Positions 22,030 to 32,981 of a stretch of DNA of 64,000 bases are shown one piece after another (the first letter of the stretch is position 1; each line of letters opens with the position of its first letter). Source of the DNA: Leptobrachium leishanense (lineage: Eukaryota > Chordata > Amphibia > Anura > Megophryidae); contig CM019068.1 of the NCBI GenBank assembly GCA_009667805.1, positions 7,497,733 through 7,561,732 on the forward strand, read 5' to 3'. A program made the position numbers and the translations under genes. The notes under the pieces were generated by a model. It made no database searches. It saw nothing but the letters and a program-made list of their open reading frames with translations, and was not told the DNA's origin.

Positions 22030-23203
22030 ACCTCGGAATACCTGTCTACTAGAATACCGACCCGCCTTATGAACTCTGAGACCGAGATTTTAAGATTTCC
22101 AATAACCGTTGCGGAATTGGCTACAGCAATGAAACTGATGAAATCGGGTCAAAGTCCGGGCCCTGACAGCTTCCCGATTGAATATTATAAGGCTTTTGGC
22201 CTCACTCTTCTGCCACATCTGGCTACTGTCTTCGCTTCAGTAAAAGAAGATGCCTCATTTCATGCTGCCACAGTGGCCGCATCAATCACGATTCTGCCTA
22301 AACCTAACAAAGATCATTTGCTTTGCGCGAATTATCGGCCAATCTCTCTACTGAATAGTGATGTCAAATTGTTAGCACGAGTGCGGGCTGATCGTTTGAA
22401 ACAATATATGCACAAATGGACCAAGTTGGGTTCATTCCGGATAGGGAGGCTCGGGACGCGACATCCAGGGTCTTGACAGCCATTAGACTGGCACAACACA
22501 GAAAAATACCGTTAATACTTCTGTCCGCCGACTCGGGCAAAGCGTTCGATCAAGTTGCTTGGCCGTTTATGTTTGCAACTTTACAGGCCATGGGAGTAGG
22601 AGCGGATTTTCTAAGGTGGGTCAGGGCGCTATATACAGGGCTGATGGCTCGGGTGAAAGTCAATGGTGCTTTATCGGCATCCTTCTCTATCACTAAAGGC
22701 ACCCGCCAAGGATGCCCATTGTCGCCCTTACTTTTTGCTCTTACGTTGGAACCACTGCTGACTTCTATACGGGCTAATGTTAACATCACAGGTATTAATG
22801 GGGCGAAGGATGCTCACAAATTAGCGGCGTATGCGGACGATCTCTTATTTTTGATAGTGCAGACAGAGATCCGAGCGGTTGCGTTAACAACGGAACTTCA
22901 GGTTTATAGCGAACTGTCAGGATTTAAAATGAATGCAGATAAATCTGAATTCGTGAATATTTCGCTTCCAGTCACACAGACTTTGCAGATCCGGCAAAAA
23001 TATTCGTACCGATGGTGCTCGCAAAAAATGAAATATCTTGGGATCTGGCTGACACATGGCGGCTGTATGACTTTCATTTCACAACCTTGTTCACATCCAT
23101 AACCAATGATTTGACAATTTGGAAAAGGAAAACCCTGTCGTGGATCGGGAGAATAATCGTTATTAAAATGAATGTCCTTCCCAGACTTTTATCTCTTTCA
23201 GGC

Positions 23204-23264
23204 AATTATTATTATTATTATTCTTTATTTATAAAGCGCCAGCATATTCCGCAGCGCTGAATAC
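23204..23264 (-). mobile_element. Short L2-type LINE tail
   Basis: ATTATTATTATT followed by TTTATAAAGCGCCAGCATAT and CCGCAGCGCTG is the 3' tail common to many vertebrate L2-like LINEs, here read from the minus strand. It interrupts the L1 ORF2, which continues beyond it with FFRSLQSILTKFIW. Related tails are at about 27812-27865 and 49246-49296. Confidence 0.7.
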
Positions 23265-24636
23265 CAACTCTTCTCCCGAGCGCATTCTTCCGCTCGCTGC
23301 AGTCAATCTTGACTAAATTCATTTGGCCTACTCGAAGCGCCCGCATTCAGTATCACACATTGACCCTTCCTAATTTGGAGGGTGGACTGGCACTACCAAA
23401 CATGTCATGGTATTACTATGCCACCCATCTTACAAGGATACTTGACTGGATGGCATTTGGAGGGACCGAGAGAGGCCTGGATTTAGAGGAATCACCGGCT
23501 GGTGCCCCACTTTGGACTTTGCCGTGGATTACACGTAAACATGGACTGCTCCACACTGTGAAGCAGTCTCCTACCCATGCCACGCTCGTAATCGGGCATA
23601 GAATTAGATGCAGATATTCATTGTCCTCATCTCCATTGCCTCTCTTGCCCTTAATCATAATATCCTTCTCCCAGGTGGGGTTCGATCATCCCTAAGACGC
23701 AGGTTTACGGAAAATGTGCGATTACAGGACCATCACGTTTTTCTTGAGGGGCAATTCATAAACCTATCGGACCTAGACGATGCGTCTCACTTACCTTTTG
23801 CAGACCTGTTTAATTATCACCAAATCCGACGCTATTTACATGATGTCCCAGGCAACACAAGTTTTCTCAGACCGCTCTCATCTTTTGAGAATTTCTGCAA
23901 CATGGGGCTTCAGTTGGATCACAGCATCTCCACATTTTATAAGCTGATTCAAACACTGGATGGCCATGAACCGAGCTTCATGGGTCGGTGGGAGAGGGAA
24001 TTACAGTTCCCAATCACCTCGGATCAATGGTGACTGACACTATCGATTACCCACAAAGGCTCCCGTATCTGTGCTTTCGCAGAGACGTCTTCTAAGCTAA
24101 CCTCCGTTTGGTACAGATCCTCGCTGCTACTCTCGAACATGACACCTTTAGGCGATCCAGGGTGATGGCGGAATTGTACCCAAGTGGGGACATACCTCCA
24201 TGTATGGTGGGATTGCCGATCCTACAAAAGTATTGGAAGATGATTCATCTTAACTGATGAGGTCCTACCTCTCCGACCAGAAATGTTCTTGCTCTTTCAC
24301 ATTAACTTCTCCTTGAAGCAACTTAAACATTCTTTACTACTGCGCCTTTTATTAGGGGCCAGGGCTATGATCCCCAAACTCTGGAGGACCCCAAGACTCC
24401 CTACGATGGCAGAACTCGTTGACAAAATGAATGAAATTCAGCCAGCAGAGGAATTGCTGATTTCCTCACACTCAATGAGAGAAAAGTTCATGGCCACTTG
24501 GTTCTATTGGAATCAAGCTTCGTCTTCGGCGGAATATAGGAAGTTGCGCATGGATTGGGGAAGGAGCTTGGAAAACGCTGATGGGTCTCTTGGGGGAATC
24601 TGGCGTGTTGGGGACGGACTAACACTACTGATTTGA

Positions 24637-25181
24637 CACATCCAATATGGCATCACTCTCCTGTATCCCTTCCCCCCCCCTTTTTTTTTTCTTTTCTCTC
24701 TGTTCCCCCCCCTTCTTTCTGTTATGACCGCTCGTTTTTGGTGTTGATCTCTTTTTCTTTTTATTACAGATTTTTCTTTTTTGACCACATATGTTTCCTC
24801 CTCTATCACCGATTTCATTATTTTGGATAATCGGTTCAGCGGATCTTTCCCCCCATGGTTGCAAGCTACGCCTTTTAAGCACCACGTATATATACATATG
24901 ACATTTTTGTCTGAACGGTTTCAGGTACACATTGGATTATGCCTCGCTACTCCTTACACTTTGTCATGGTCATTTTGATGCTACTGGAAAGAACATTGTG
25001 GCGAATCCGGCGATATATAACATGCCTTGACTCAAGATGATTTGTGGCATCCACTATCAATATGTTATGAGATACAAATACATGGCTTGTATTTACGTAT
25101 ATGTAAATTATTAACAGATGTATTCCTGTACTGTGAATTTCACTGGTTTGTAATAAAAATTTATTTTGAATGCAAAAAAAA
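24637..25181 (+). other. 3' untranslated region of the L1-group LINE
   Basis: No frame. It contains polypyrimidine stretches (24670-24720, 24750-24782), a probable polyadenylation signal AATAAA at 25152-25157, and a terminal A-run at 25174-25182. Confidence 0.65.
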
Positions 25182-25264
25182 ATATGGTGCCTGTTTGGCA
25201 GCAATGAAATACGGTGTCTGTTCGGCGGCAGTGAAATACGGTGCCTGTTTGGTGGCAGTGAAAT
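25182..25264. repeat. 27-bp minisatellite, right remnant
   Basis: Three units of the array at 15903-17193 resume directly after the LINE A-run, showing that the LINE landed inside the array. A T-run (25282-25306) and the right flank of the composite follow. Confidence 0.9.
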
Positions 25265-25737
25265 CCCTTTTCTTTTTCCCATTTTTTTTTTTTTTTTTTT
25301 TTTTTATAGCGTTTTTTCTTTTTCTGTATCAGACCTTTTTATTATCATCCATAGGATTTTATATGTAAATTCCCGATATTTTCATCCAGTAGGTTTTTGC
25401 AGACGGCGTTTCAATTTTGACATTTTCAATCATATTGTTCTGGGTTTTTTTTCCCCGTTTGTCAGCTTGTCAGCTTTTTCCGGCAGCTGGTCTATGTGAT
25501 CGGCGGCTCGTCGGCTTTTTCCAATGTGTCTGTCGTATTTTTTGCAGCGGTTCCGGTGTGTTTTCGGTGGGTGTTTGGCGGGATTGCGGCAGGTTTTCCC
25601 TGAACTCCGGGGACCCCGCGATGAATGCCGAATTCACCCCAGGGTGGGGAATTTTGATTCCCAGAAATGCAGGGAAGTGGGGGAACGAAAGAGCACAGAA
25701 ATGTTGGCGACATTTCGGTGCTCTCTGAAAATCCCCC
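25265..25737. repeat. Right flank of the composite (MITE-type sequence)
   Basis: 25590-25737 shares ordered blocks with the MITEs at 11306 and 45494: a proline-rich GC tract, GGACCC.G.GATGAATGC-like sequence, and the terminal ACATTTCGGTGCTCTCTGA. This places all three in one family. Confidence 0.7.
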
Positions 25738-25985
25738 ATAGTTTTAGATTAGAGGAGCAAAGGGTTAAAAGTAACATCAGTTTGTATCATGTTACTGAGA
25801 GGGTGGTGGATACATGGAACAGCTTCCAGTAGAAGTGGTAGAGGCTAAACCAGTGATGGAGTTTAAGCAAGCATGGGATAGGCATAAGGCTTATCCTAAA
25901 TAAAAGATAAATCCAGGTAAAGTATCCATAGAATTGGGCCGGAAGCTTCTTATCTGATCACATATTCTATGTCTCTATGTTTTGG
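25738..25985 (+). pseudogene. CR1/L2-like LINE 3' fragment, right half
   Basis: After ATA (25738-25740) the frame gives SFRLEEQR and VTERVVDTWNSF. It then reaches a 3' end with CTTATC..AAATCCAGGTAAAG, AATTGGGCCGGAAGCTTCTT and the CTATGTCTCTATGTTTT tail. The LINE frame at 52392-53216 has TVRTIKLWNSLPVEVV at the matching place. Confidence 0.75.
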
Positions 25986-27147
25986 AAACGTTGTCCTAAT
26001 AGGAGGTTAAATCAATAAACAATTAGTAAGAATGTTTCTAAATCATAAAAAATGTGCTTTAACAATTAATAAAAAGGTCTGTTACAAAATAATATAAAAA
26101 GTCTAAAAAAAGAAAATGTTTTTTATAAAAACAATTATAAAAGCTATTCCATTTATTACATTAAAACCCATAGGATTCGCCCGTTTAAACCTGTCGAACT
26201 GAAATGCGGTAATTTCGGTGCAATCCTGCTTTCTGTGAATAGATATATTTATTTTATTTATTTATAACGTTTTTTAACATGAATCATTAGTTCTCTATGG
26301 GTCGGTTTCGGCGCCGCTGAATCACAGCAAAATCTGGTGAAATGCACCGTATTTCTGTCAATTCACCCGTATTTGGTGAAAGATCCAGTTTTGTATATAG
26401 ATTAATTTGCCCTGAAATCGCAGATACGGGGAAATTCCCCGCTCGGTGCACTTCGGTGGCAGATTGGCAGCTTAGTGAATAACCCTTTGTGTGCCAGCTG
26501 GGCGTTCTGCCTGTGAATTGCGGACAGGAGACCCGGCCGTGTTGCGCTACTGAAGCTCTGCCGTTTGCTGCAGAAACACGAAGAGTTAATTTCTGATTCA
26601 CAAAGCAGGTGCTGCCTGGTTGGACTTGTCATTTGGAAGCTACATCCTTTCTTTGCTGAACTCCTGGAGCTGTTTGATGGCAGCCCGCCAGCGTCCTATG
26701 AGTACATTTCCTAAGCCAATCCAAGCCAAAACTTCTTTAACCCCTTCACGACCTGCAGAGATATTTACGAGGCAAGAAAGCGTCTTCCCAGGCATCCAGG
26801 ATAATAGCAAACGCCGTGACACGGGAGTCATGGACATGTCATCATACATGTGTCCATCACGTGAGTCATTGGATACAGGCCATGACATCCCGTGACTCAC
26901 TCATCCACAGGATACACACAGAGACACAATGTTACTGCCGCTGCCATCAATTCAGCGAAGTTACATCACAAAGCTCCGTGTGATTCGCTGGTTGGTGCAT
27001 CGGCTGAAAAGAAACGTCCGGGTGGAATAAAACCTCTTCTTGGAGATACACTGACCCCTGCGAAGACCCCCAAGGTTATTCACTGACCTTGGCTATGACG
27101 ACACACAGGGGCGACGGGAATTCTCTATTTTGGGACATTCCAATATA
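25986..27147. other. AT-rich stretch with MITE pieces, no gene
   Basis: 26000-26490 has MITE-like text (CCATAGGATTCGCCCGTTTA, AATTTCGGTG) and ends GCTTAGTGAATAACCCTTT. The reverse complement AAAGGGTTATTCACTAAGC matches the start of the MITE at 27148, so this is probably an older relative whose left end I cannot place. 26730-26900 starts TTTAACCCCTTCACGACC, a possible TTAA-type terminus, followed by imperfect GTGAC/GTCAC palindromes. No ORF is credible. Confidence 0.5.
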
Positions 27148-27975
27148 AGGGGTTATTCACTAACGTCTGATTTTGCCAAAGAATTGCACCAAATGGTGAA
27201 TTTCACCGTATCTGCAATTTCGGGGCAATTCGATCGTCATTTCACTAAGCAGTATTTCCACCAAATACAGGCGAATTGACTGAAACATACGGTGCATTTT
27301 GCCACAGTTTGGTGCAATTCGGCACCACCAAAACTGTCCCATAGAGAGCAATACATCTATTTACAAAACGTTGGATTGCACCAAAATTGCAGCAAAATGA
27401 CCTGATTTGGGTGATTTCATTTCGACAGGTTCAAACACGTGAATCCCATAGGATACAATGTAATAAAAGGAATATATTTTTATGGGGTTTTTTTAAAGAC
27501 CATTTATTATTTTTATTTTTTACAAAGACCTTTCTAGATTTTAGATTTTTTTAATAAACTTTTTTAATCATTTCATAACAGACCTTTCTATTGTTTTTTA
27601 AAATGACTTATTTTATTATTTAGACACATTTTTAATAAATTTTTATTGATTTAATTAGGAGACTTCTCATTTAATTCTTCAGTTCGGTAGAATTCACGGA
27701 GGGCGATTTGTCGGTTATCGGAGAAATTCTGAGCTTTTCGCCAGCATCGGATAACCGTTCGGCGACTCCAGTTTCAGCAAAACACAGTGACCATTCGATA
27801 AATACAGTTACAAGTATTTATAAAGCGCTAACAAATTCCGTAGCGCTGTACAATGGGTGAGACAAAATATAAAAAGTGAATTCACCAAATTTTCCACAAA
27901 AAGGAATTGTCTAAATGCAGCAAAATGAAAAGCAGTGAAATGACATTAAGTTTCGGTGCTTTGTGAATAGACCCC
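27148..27975. mobile_element. PIF/Harbinger-like MITE (ATA target)
   Basis: 828 bp. It begins AGGGGTTATTCACTAACG; the reverse complement of its right end begins GGGGTCTATTCACAAAGC. ATA is at 27145-27147 and 27976-27978. Internal sequence is AT-rich with no ORF, and an L2-type tail is embedded at about 27812-27865. The ends and 3-bp target match the composite at 15772-25737. Confidence 0.78.
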
Positions 27976-28081
27976 ATAGCCGGCCATGATTTTCACCCTC
28001 GTTTCTGCTGAGGATTAATGTAGACCCGACGGTCTCGTCAGCATTGTTTTCACTGTTGTTTCTATCAGAGTTCTCTGGAGA

Positions 28082-28165
28082 ATTTATTTATTTATAAAGT
28101 GTTTTACCAGGAAGGATACATTGAGATTTCTCTCGTATTCAAGTATGTCCTGGCTTATGGTCGCC
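28082..28165 (-). mobile_element. LINE/SINE tail fragment
   Basis: Matches the 3' end of the LINE at 56648-59666 and of the SINE at 32305-32511. On this strand it reads TTTACCAGGAAGGATACATT, GAGATTTCTCTCG and CAAGTATGTCCTGG. Confidence 0.75.
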
Positions 28166-28535
28166 GCGGGGAATCACCCCCCCCCCACTGAGCTGCTCCC
28201 ATGTCTACCAATGATAAAAGTCACAACTTGCAAAGCATCTCATCACAATACACTAATAAATCAGAAATGTAGTATTTTCACAGGCATGGATCACCATCGT
28301 TACGTCAACAAGTCTAAATTCACTTCCTGCCCCCCCCCCCGCGGTACTGGTTGATCAACGCAAAACATATGGGCAGTTGGAAAGTTAAATACTGGTGTCG
28401 CCCTTGAATACGTGATGAGAGAAAGTGATAAAAAGCTTGTAGAGAGAGAACAGGACGACCTGCACAATCATGTTCCTACAGGGAGGGGAAGGAGAGGCCA
28501 GAAACTCCAGCACCACCAAGATCCAGGGAAGACAA
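28166..28535. other. Unassigned stretch
   Basis: Nothing recognisable. It contains short C-runs at 28178-28186 and 28332-28341. A 77-codon frame at 28121-28354 starts inside the LINE tail and has no family likeness. Confidence 0.4.
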
Positions 28536-28743
28536 TAAAGATGTGCGTTTTGTTTCGTACCGAAGCAAAATACGGACGAAATTCACCCGATTCGTGCTTC
28601 GGAAACATTACCAAAATGCAAATCGGCTCCATCTGAAATTGCGGATCGGTCCCAAAACACGAATCACAGTAACAATGAAGAAACGAAACGACAATGATCA
28701 GAAACGGAAGATTTTTTTTATTTATGCAGAGAAAAAAACAAAT

Positions 28744-30550
28744 CAATGGGTTAATGGCAGCTCACAGAGCACAGCTAATATCCCAGCAATGGGTTAATGG
28801 CAGCTCACAGAGCACAGCTAATATCCCAGCAATGGGTTAATGGCAGCTCACAGAGCACAGCTAATATCCCAGCAATGGGTTAATGGCAGCTCACAGAGCA
28901 CAGCTAATATCCCAGCAATGGGTTAATGGCAGCTCACAGAGCACAGCTAATATCCCAGCAATGGGTTAATGGCAGCTCACAGAGTACAGCTAATATCCCA
29001 GCAATGGGTTAATGGCAGCTCACAGAGCACAGCTAATATCCCAGCAATGGGTTAATGGCAGCTCACAGAGCACAGCTAATATCCCAGCAATGGGTTAATG
29101 GCAGCTCACAGAGCACAGCTAATATCCCAGCAATGGGTTAATGGCAGCTCACAGAGCACAGCTAATATCCCAGCAATGGGTTAATGGCAGCTCACAGAGT
29201 ACAGCTAATATCCCAGCAATGGGTTAATGGCAGCTCACAGGGCACAGCTAATATCCCAGCAATGGGTTAATGGCAGCTCACAGAGCACAGCTAATATCCC
29301 AGCAATGGGTTAATGGCAGCTCACAGAGTACAGCTAATATCCCAGCAATGGGTTAATGGCAGCTCACAGGGCACAGCTAATATCCCAGCAATGGGTTAAT
29401 GGCAGCTCACAGGGCACAGCTAATATCCCAGCAATGGGTTAATGGCAGCTCACAGAGTACAGCTAATATCCCAGCAATGGGTTAATGGCAGCTCACAGAG
29501 TACAGCTAATATCCCAGCAATGGGTTAATGGCAGCTCACAGGGCACAGCTAATATCCCAGCAATGGATTAATGGCAGCTCACAGGGCACAGCTAATATCC
29601 CAGCAATGGGTTAATGGCAGCTCACAGAGCACAGCTAATATCCCAGCAATGGGTTAATGGCAGCTCACAGAGTACAGCTAATATCCCAGCAATGGGTTAA
29701 TGGCAGCTCACAGGGCACAGCTAATATCCCAGCAATGGGTTAATGGCAGCTCACAGGGCACAGCTAATATCCCAGCAATGGGTTAATGGCAGCTCACAGG
29801 GCACAGCTAATATCCCAGCAATGGGTTAATGGCAGCTCACAGAGTACAGCTAATATCCCAGCAATGGATTAATGACAGCTCACAGGGCACAGCTCATATC
29901 CCAGCAATGGGTTAATGGCAGCTCACAGGGCACAGCTCATATTCCAGCAATGGGTTAATGGCAGCTCACAGGGCACAGCTCATATCCCAGCAATGGGTTA
30001 ATGGCAGCTCACAGGGCACAGCTAATATCCCAGCAATGGGTTAATGGCAGCTCACAGGGCACAGCTCATATCCCAGCAATGGGTTAATGGCAGCTCAGAG
30101 GGCACAGCTCATATCCCAGCAATGGGTTAATGGCAGCTCACAGGGCACAGCTCATATCCCAGCAATGGGTTAATTGCAGCTCACAGGGCACAGCTCATAT
30201 CCCAGCAATGGGTTAATGGCAGCTCACAGGGCACAGCTCATATCCCAGCAATGGGTTAAAGGCAGCTCACAGAGCACAGCTCATATCCCAGCAATGGGTT
30301 AATGACAGCTCACAGAGCACAGTTTATACCCCAGCAATGGGTTAATGGCAGCTCGCAGGGCACAGTTTATATCCCAGCAATGGGTTAATGACAGCTCACA
30401 GAGTACAGCTTATATCGCAGCAATGAGTTAATGACAGCTCACAGGGCACAGTTTATATCCCAGCAATGGGTTAATGGCAGCTCACAGTGCACATTTTATA
30501 TGCCAGTCAGGGGTTAATGGGCATCTCACAGGGCACAGCTTATAGCGCAG
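28744..30550. repeat. 43-bp minisatellite
   Basis: About 42 copies of CAATGGGTTAATGGCAGCTC plus ACAGAGCACAGCTAATATCCCAG. The left two thirds are nearly identical. Units toward the right accumulate changes (CTCATATC, GTTTATACC, TGACAGC), so homogenisation is strongest on the left. There are no unique spacers. Confidence 0.96.
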
Positions 30551-30640
30551 TCAGGTTTATTTTTTAAGGATTTTTTAGGTGATTTTTGGGATGAACGTTT
30601 AGGTTTCATTATATATTTTAAGGCAACAAGCCTTTTTTTC

Positions 30641-31237
30641 CCATAGGTTTCAATGAAAAAAATATTATCATCTATACTAAATATTTACTAAACCGTTTAT
30701 TTTCTTCACTTGCAGCAAAAGACTATTTATTTCTTAGGATTTGTGGGGATTATTGGGTTAATTTTAAGGTTTCATAATTTATTTTAAAGTAATAATAATG
30801 AGGTTATTTTTTTTCTTTGCTGAATGCAGCTGTATTATTTCTTACACTCCATCTGCGTTCAGCAAGGAATATAATGTTTCAGAACCATGGAGAGCTCGGG
30901 GGGGGGGGCTTATGGAGCTATCTATGGTCCTGACCTGAAAGATCGTAGTCATTGATGCTATGTTTCAGGACCATGGAAAGGGCTCTGAGCTATCTTTGGT
31001 CCTGAAACATAGTATCAATGAATATGATACTAAATAATACAGCTGCATTCAGCAAAGAAAAGAAACAAACCTCGTTATTACTTTAAAATAAATTATGAAA
31101 CCTTAAAATTAACCCAAAAAATGCCCAAAAAATAAATAAAGAGACTTTTTGCTGCAAGGTAAAAAAATAAATGGTTTAATAAATATTTAGATCAAAGTGG
31201 GAATTGTTTTTACATTGAAACCTATGGAATTCTCCTG
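30641..31237. repeat. Large imperfect foldback
   Basis: CCATAGGTTTCAATG at 30641 pairs with CATTGAAACCTATGG ending near 31237. The arms continue through TTAATTTTAAGGTTTCATAA (about 30758) against TTATGAAACCTTAAAATTAA (about 31095) and CTGAATGCAGCTGTATTA against TACAGCTGCATTCAG. A smaller TTTCAGGACCATGG pair lies in the loop around 30890-31010. Arm length is about 250 bp, with mismatches. Confidence 0.85.
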
Positions 31238-31986
31238 TTTAAACCTGTCGAACTGAACCACCAAACATCAGGGCATTTCACTGACATTTCTTTGCTGTTC
31301 GTTGTCTCTGAATAGATTAAATTAACCATTACTTCTCTATGGGGAATTTCACTGCAGCCGGACTGCACTGATCTGCACCATGGCAAACTGACCCACCTAA
31401 AATCAGGGCATTTTACTGACAAAATGTCACCAAAAAATGCCTAAAAAAATCGATAAATATAGTGACTTTCTCTGCAAGTGAAAAAATAAACGGTTGAAAA
31501 AATATTTAGTAGAAACTAAGAATATTTTTTACATTGAAACCTATAAAATAAATTAGGAAACCTACAATTTCACCCAAAAAATGCCTGAAAGCAAAATAAA
31601 TAGACTTTTTGCTGCAAGTGAAAAAAATAAATGGTTGATGACTGGTATTTTTTTTTATTGGTAGTAATCTGTTACGCATTCAGAAATAACTAATAAAAAA
31701 CTAAATAACTCCTAATAATGAAAGACAGATCAACCCAAAATATGAATAACTCATAAAAACGAAAAAACAAGTCATCCGAAAAGCTAAATAACTCATAAAA
31801 ATGAAAAACGAAGTGATCTGAAATTTCGGATTAGTCCGAAAATATGAATCTCGGTTAACAACGAACGACCCGAAATGAAAATAAAACGGCCTGAAATGAC
31901 CCGAAACGAAAAATTTAAAATCGTGATGAAGGGAATCCAAAACAAAATGAATTGAAAAAAGCGCATTGCACATGTCTAGAAGACAA

Positions 31987-32304
31987 TAGAATCCTGATAG
32001 GAAATGCCTCCATAAATCACTGCTCCTTCCCCACATATAACCCCTGCTCTCCCCTTGTTTCCCATACTGCCTCTGGAGAGTGCAGGAAGTGAGTCCTCCA
32101 TTAGTACCATAACTGTGTATTGTCCCCGCTCATCCCTGAAATCCACCACTGGAACTTCAGCACCAAAGCGTCACAACCTCTGACACCCAATCCATAAGGG
32201 TTATAAACAATAGGATCAACAGGAAACATGGGTCAACCTTTAAGTCCGACATCAAAGGACGCAGGACTGAGGGCTGAGGGCTTAGGGAACCAACACCAGT
32301 TACT
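31987..32304. other. Unassigned stretch
   Basis: No repeat or gene that I recognise. An 84-codon minus frame (32157-32411) runs into the SINE and is unlikely to be real. Confidence 0.4.
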
Positions 32305-32511
32305 GTACCGGCTGGGTGGAGTAGAGGTAACATCACTGCTCTATAACCGTGGAGACACAGGTTCGATCCCAGCAAGAGCACCTCTCCAGTAAGTGTCCTT
32401 GGGCAAGACACCTAACGGCACATACTCGCCTTCCAGGACATACTGAAAACCAGAGAAATCTCAGTGTATCCTTCCTGGTAAAATCCTTTCCCAAAAAATA
32501 ATAATAAAAAG
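32305..32511 (+). mobile_element. tRNA-derived SINE
   Basis: The head has a Pol III A-box-like TGGAGTAGAGG (about 32316) and a consensus B box GGTTCGATCCC (32360-32370) at tRNA-like spacing. A central domain AAGTGTCCTTGGGCAAGACA follows (about 32390), a motif common in fish and amphibian SINEs. The tail (32432-32490) is nearly identical to the 3' end of the LINE at 56648-59666, ending in AATAATAATAAAA. It is presumably mobilised by that LINE family. Confidence 0.85.
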
Positions 32512-32558
32512 AGAGCGTTCCTCATTAAGTCCAGCACCACCAGTAATGATATCTGCCG

Positions 32559-32981
32559 GTGACATCCCTGTGCCGGCGTCCAGTACCAAAATACAAGTAC
32601 CTCTACAAAGTTTCTTCAAAGTGGATGTTCTGGCCTGTGTTTATTGTCGCATTTATTCTATGGTTAACAAGATGTGGCTCCTTGTGTCGAGAGGGGGACG
32701 TTAGCCATCACTTCTCTATGTGGCCAAGGCTAACTATGTCCAAGCCAACGGCAATTGAGCATCAGATCATGGAGGTGCAAGAGCTGGACATGAAAGATTT
32801 TTGGCAGCCACCTGCCCGAGGAACATCTCATGTCATGTCATGGAGACAGAACAAGCAAAGATCACTCCAGGACACTCCATGCGGTTTTGTGTTTCTGAAC
32901 AATATGAGGATGTTGAAGGCTTCGTTTAGGAAACACTCGAGGGTTTTATCAACCTGTTTGCTCTGTGTAAAATGCTTCTGA
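32559..32981 (+). CDS. Unrecognised 140-codon frame
   Basis: ATG-initiated, with one hydrophobic segment (about residues 22-40, WMFWPVFIVAFILWL). There is no family resemblance that I can name and no other copy in the window. It sits between a SINE and a hAT element. It may be chance, or a fragment of an old repeat. Confidence 0.15.
   Translation: MTSLCRRPVPKYKYLYKVSSKWMFWPVFIVAFILWLTRCGSLCREGDVSHHFSMWPRLTMSKPTAIEHQIMEVQELDMKDFWQPPARGTSHVMSWRQNKQRSLQDTPCGFVFLNNMRMLKASFRKHSRVLSTCLLCVKCF

Larger units (their letters stand above)
19607..24636 (+). pseudogene. L1/Tx1-group ORF2: endonuclease and reverse transcriptase
   Basis: Candidate starts are ATG 19607 or 19626. The apurinic-like endonuclease begins MNVLSYNVRGLNSPEKR, with FLQETLF and LTGDLNAALDPRMD. 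RT blocks follow: SGQSPGPDSFPIEYYK, NYRPISLLNSDVKLLARV, DQVGFIPDREARD, ADSGKAFDQVAW, KGTRQGCPLSPLLFALTLEP and the catalytic AYADDLLFL. The thumb and C-terminal region run to the TGA at 24636. Frame changes occur near 19870, 22435, 23010, 23690 and 24030-24280. The gene is cut by the inverted dimer at 20919-22029 and by an L2-type tail at 23204-23264. Placement in the L1/Tx1 group is by motif style. Confidence 0.88.
17194..25181 (+). mobile_element. L1/Tx1-group LINE, near full length
   Basis: It begins GTGGACGTGGCTTGGCGC just after a unit breakpoint GGTGCCTG and ends in an A-run before AATATGGTGCCTG. The repeated AAATA(C/T)GGTGCCTG could be a 14-bp target duplication, but it is ambiguous within a tandem array. 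It contains ORF1 (17290-18327), a long intergenic region, ORF2 (from 19607 to 24636) and a 3' region with AATAAA at 25152-25157. It is interrupted by an inverted dimer (20919-22029) and a short LINE tail (23204-23264). Coding frames are broken in several places. Confidence 0.9.
15772..25737. mobile_element. Composite PIF/Harbinger-like element, 9.97 kb
   Basis: Left end AGGGGTTAATCAGAGA; right end, reverse-complemented, GGGGGATTTTCAGAGA. It is flanked by ATA (15769-15771 and 25738-25740). Deleting it rejoins a LINE reading frame as K-T-R-G-H-S-F-R-L-E-E, which fixes the borders. The left 130 bp resemble the right end of the 937-bp MITE at 11306 (GGCCATTC.GCTAT, GAGCAGGCA.TTCGCC). Inside are a 27-bp minisatellite (15903-17193 and 25182-25264), an L1-group LINE (17194-25181) within it, and a MITE-like right flank 25265-25737 containing a T-run. 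No transposase belongs to it. Confidence 0.85.
28536..31978. mobile_element. hAT-like non-autonomous element with minisatellite
   Basis: 3443 bp flanked by an 8-bp duplication GAAGACAA (28528-28535 and 31979-31986). Ends are TAAAGATGTGC and, reverse-complemented, TAGACATGTGC. The subterminal regions are both rich in CGAAAC/GTTTCG motifs. The interior has a 43-bp minisatellite (28744-30550) and a large foldback (30641-31237). No transposase is present. The 8-bp target and TA-G start fit hAT. Confidence 0.82.

Noticed and set aside
28744..30550. CRISPR-like array
   Set aside because: The 43-bp units are contiguous with no unique spacers, in a vertebrate-type repeat context and inside a hAT-like element.
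32310..32385. tRNA gene
   Set aside because: A and B boxes are present, but the sequence continues into a SINE central domain and a LINE-type tail.
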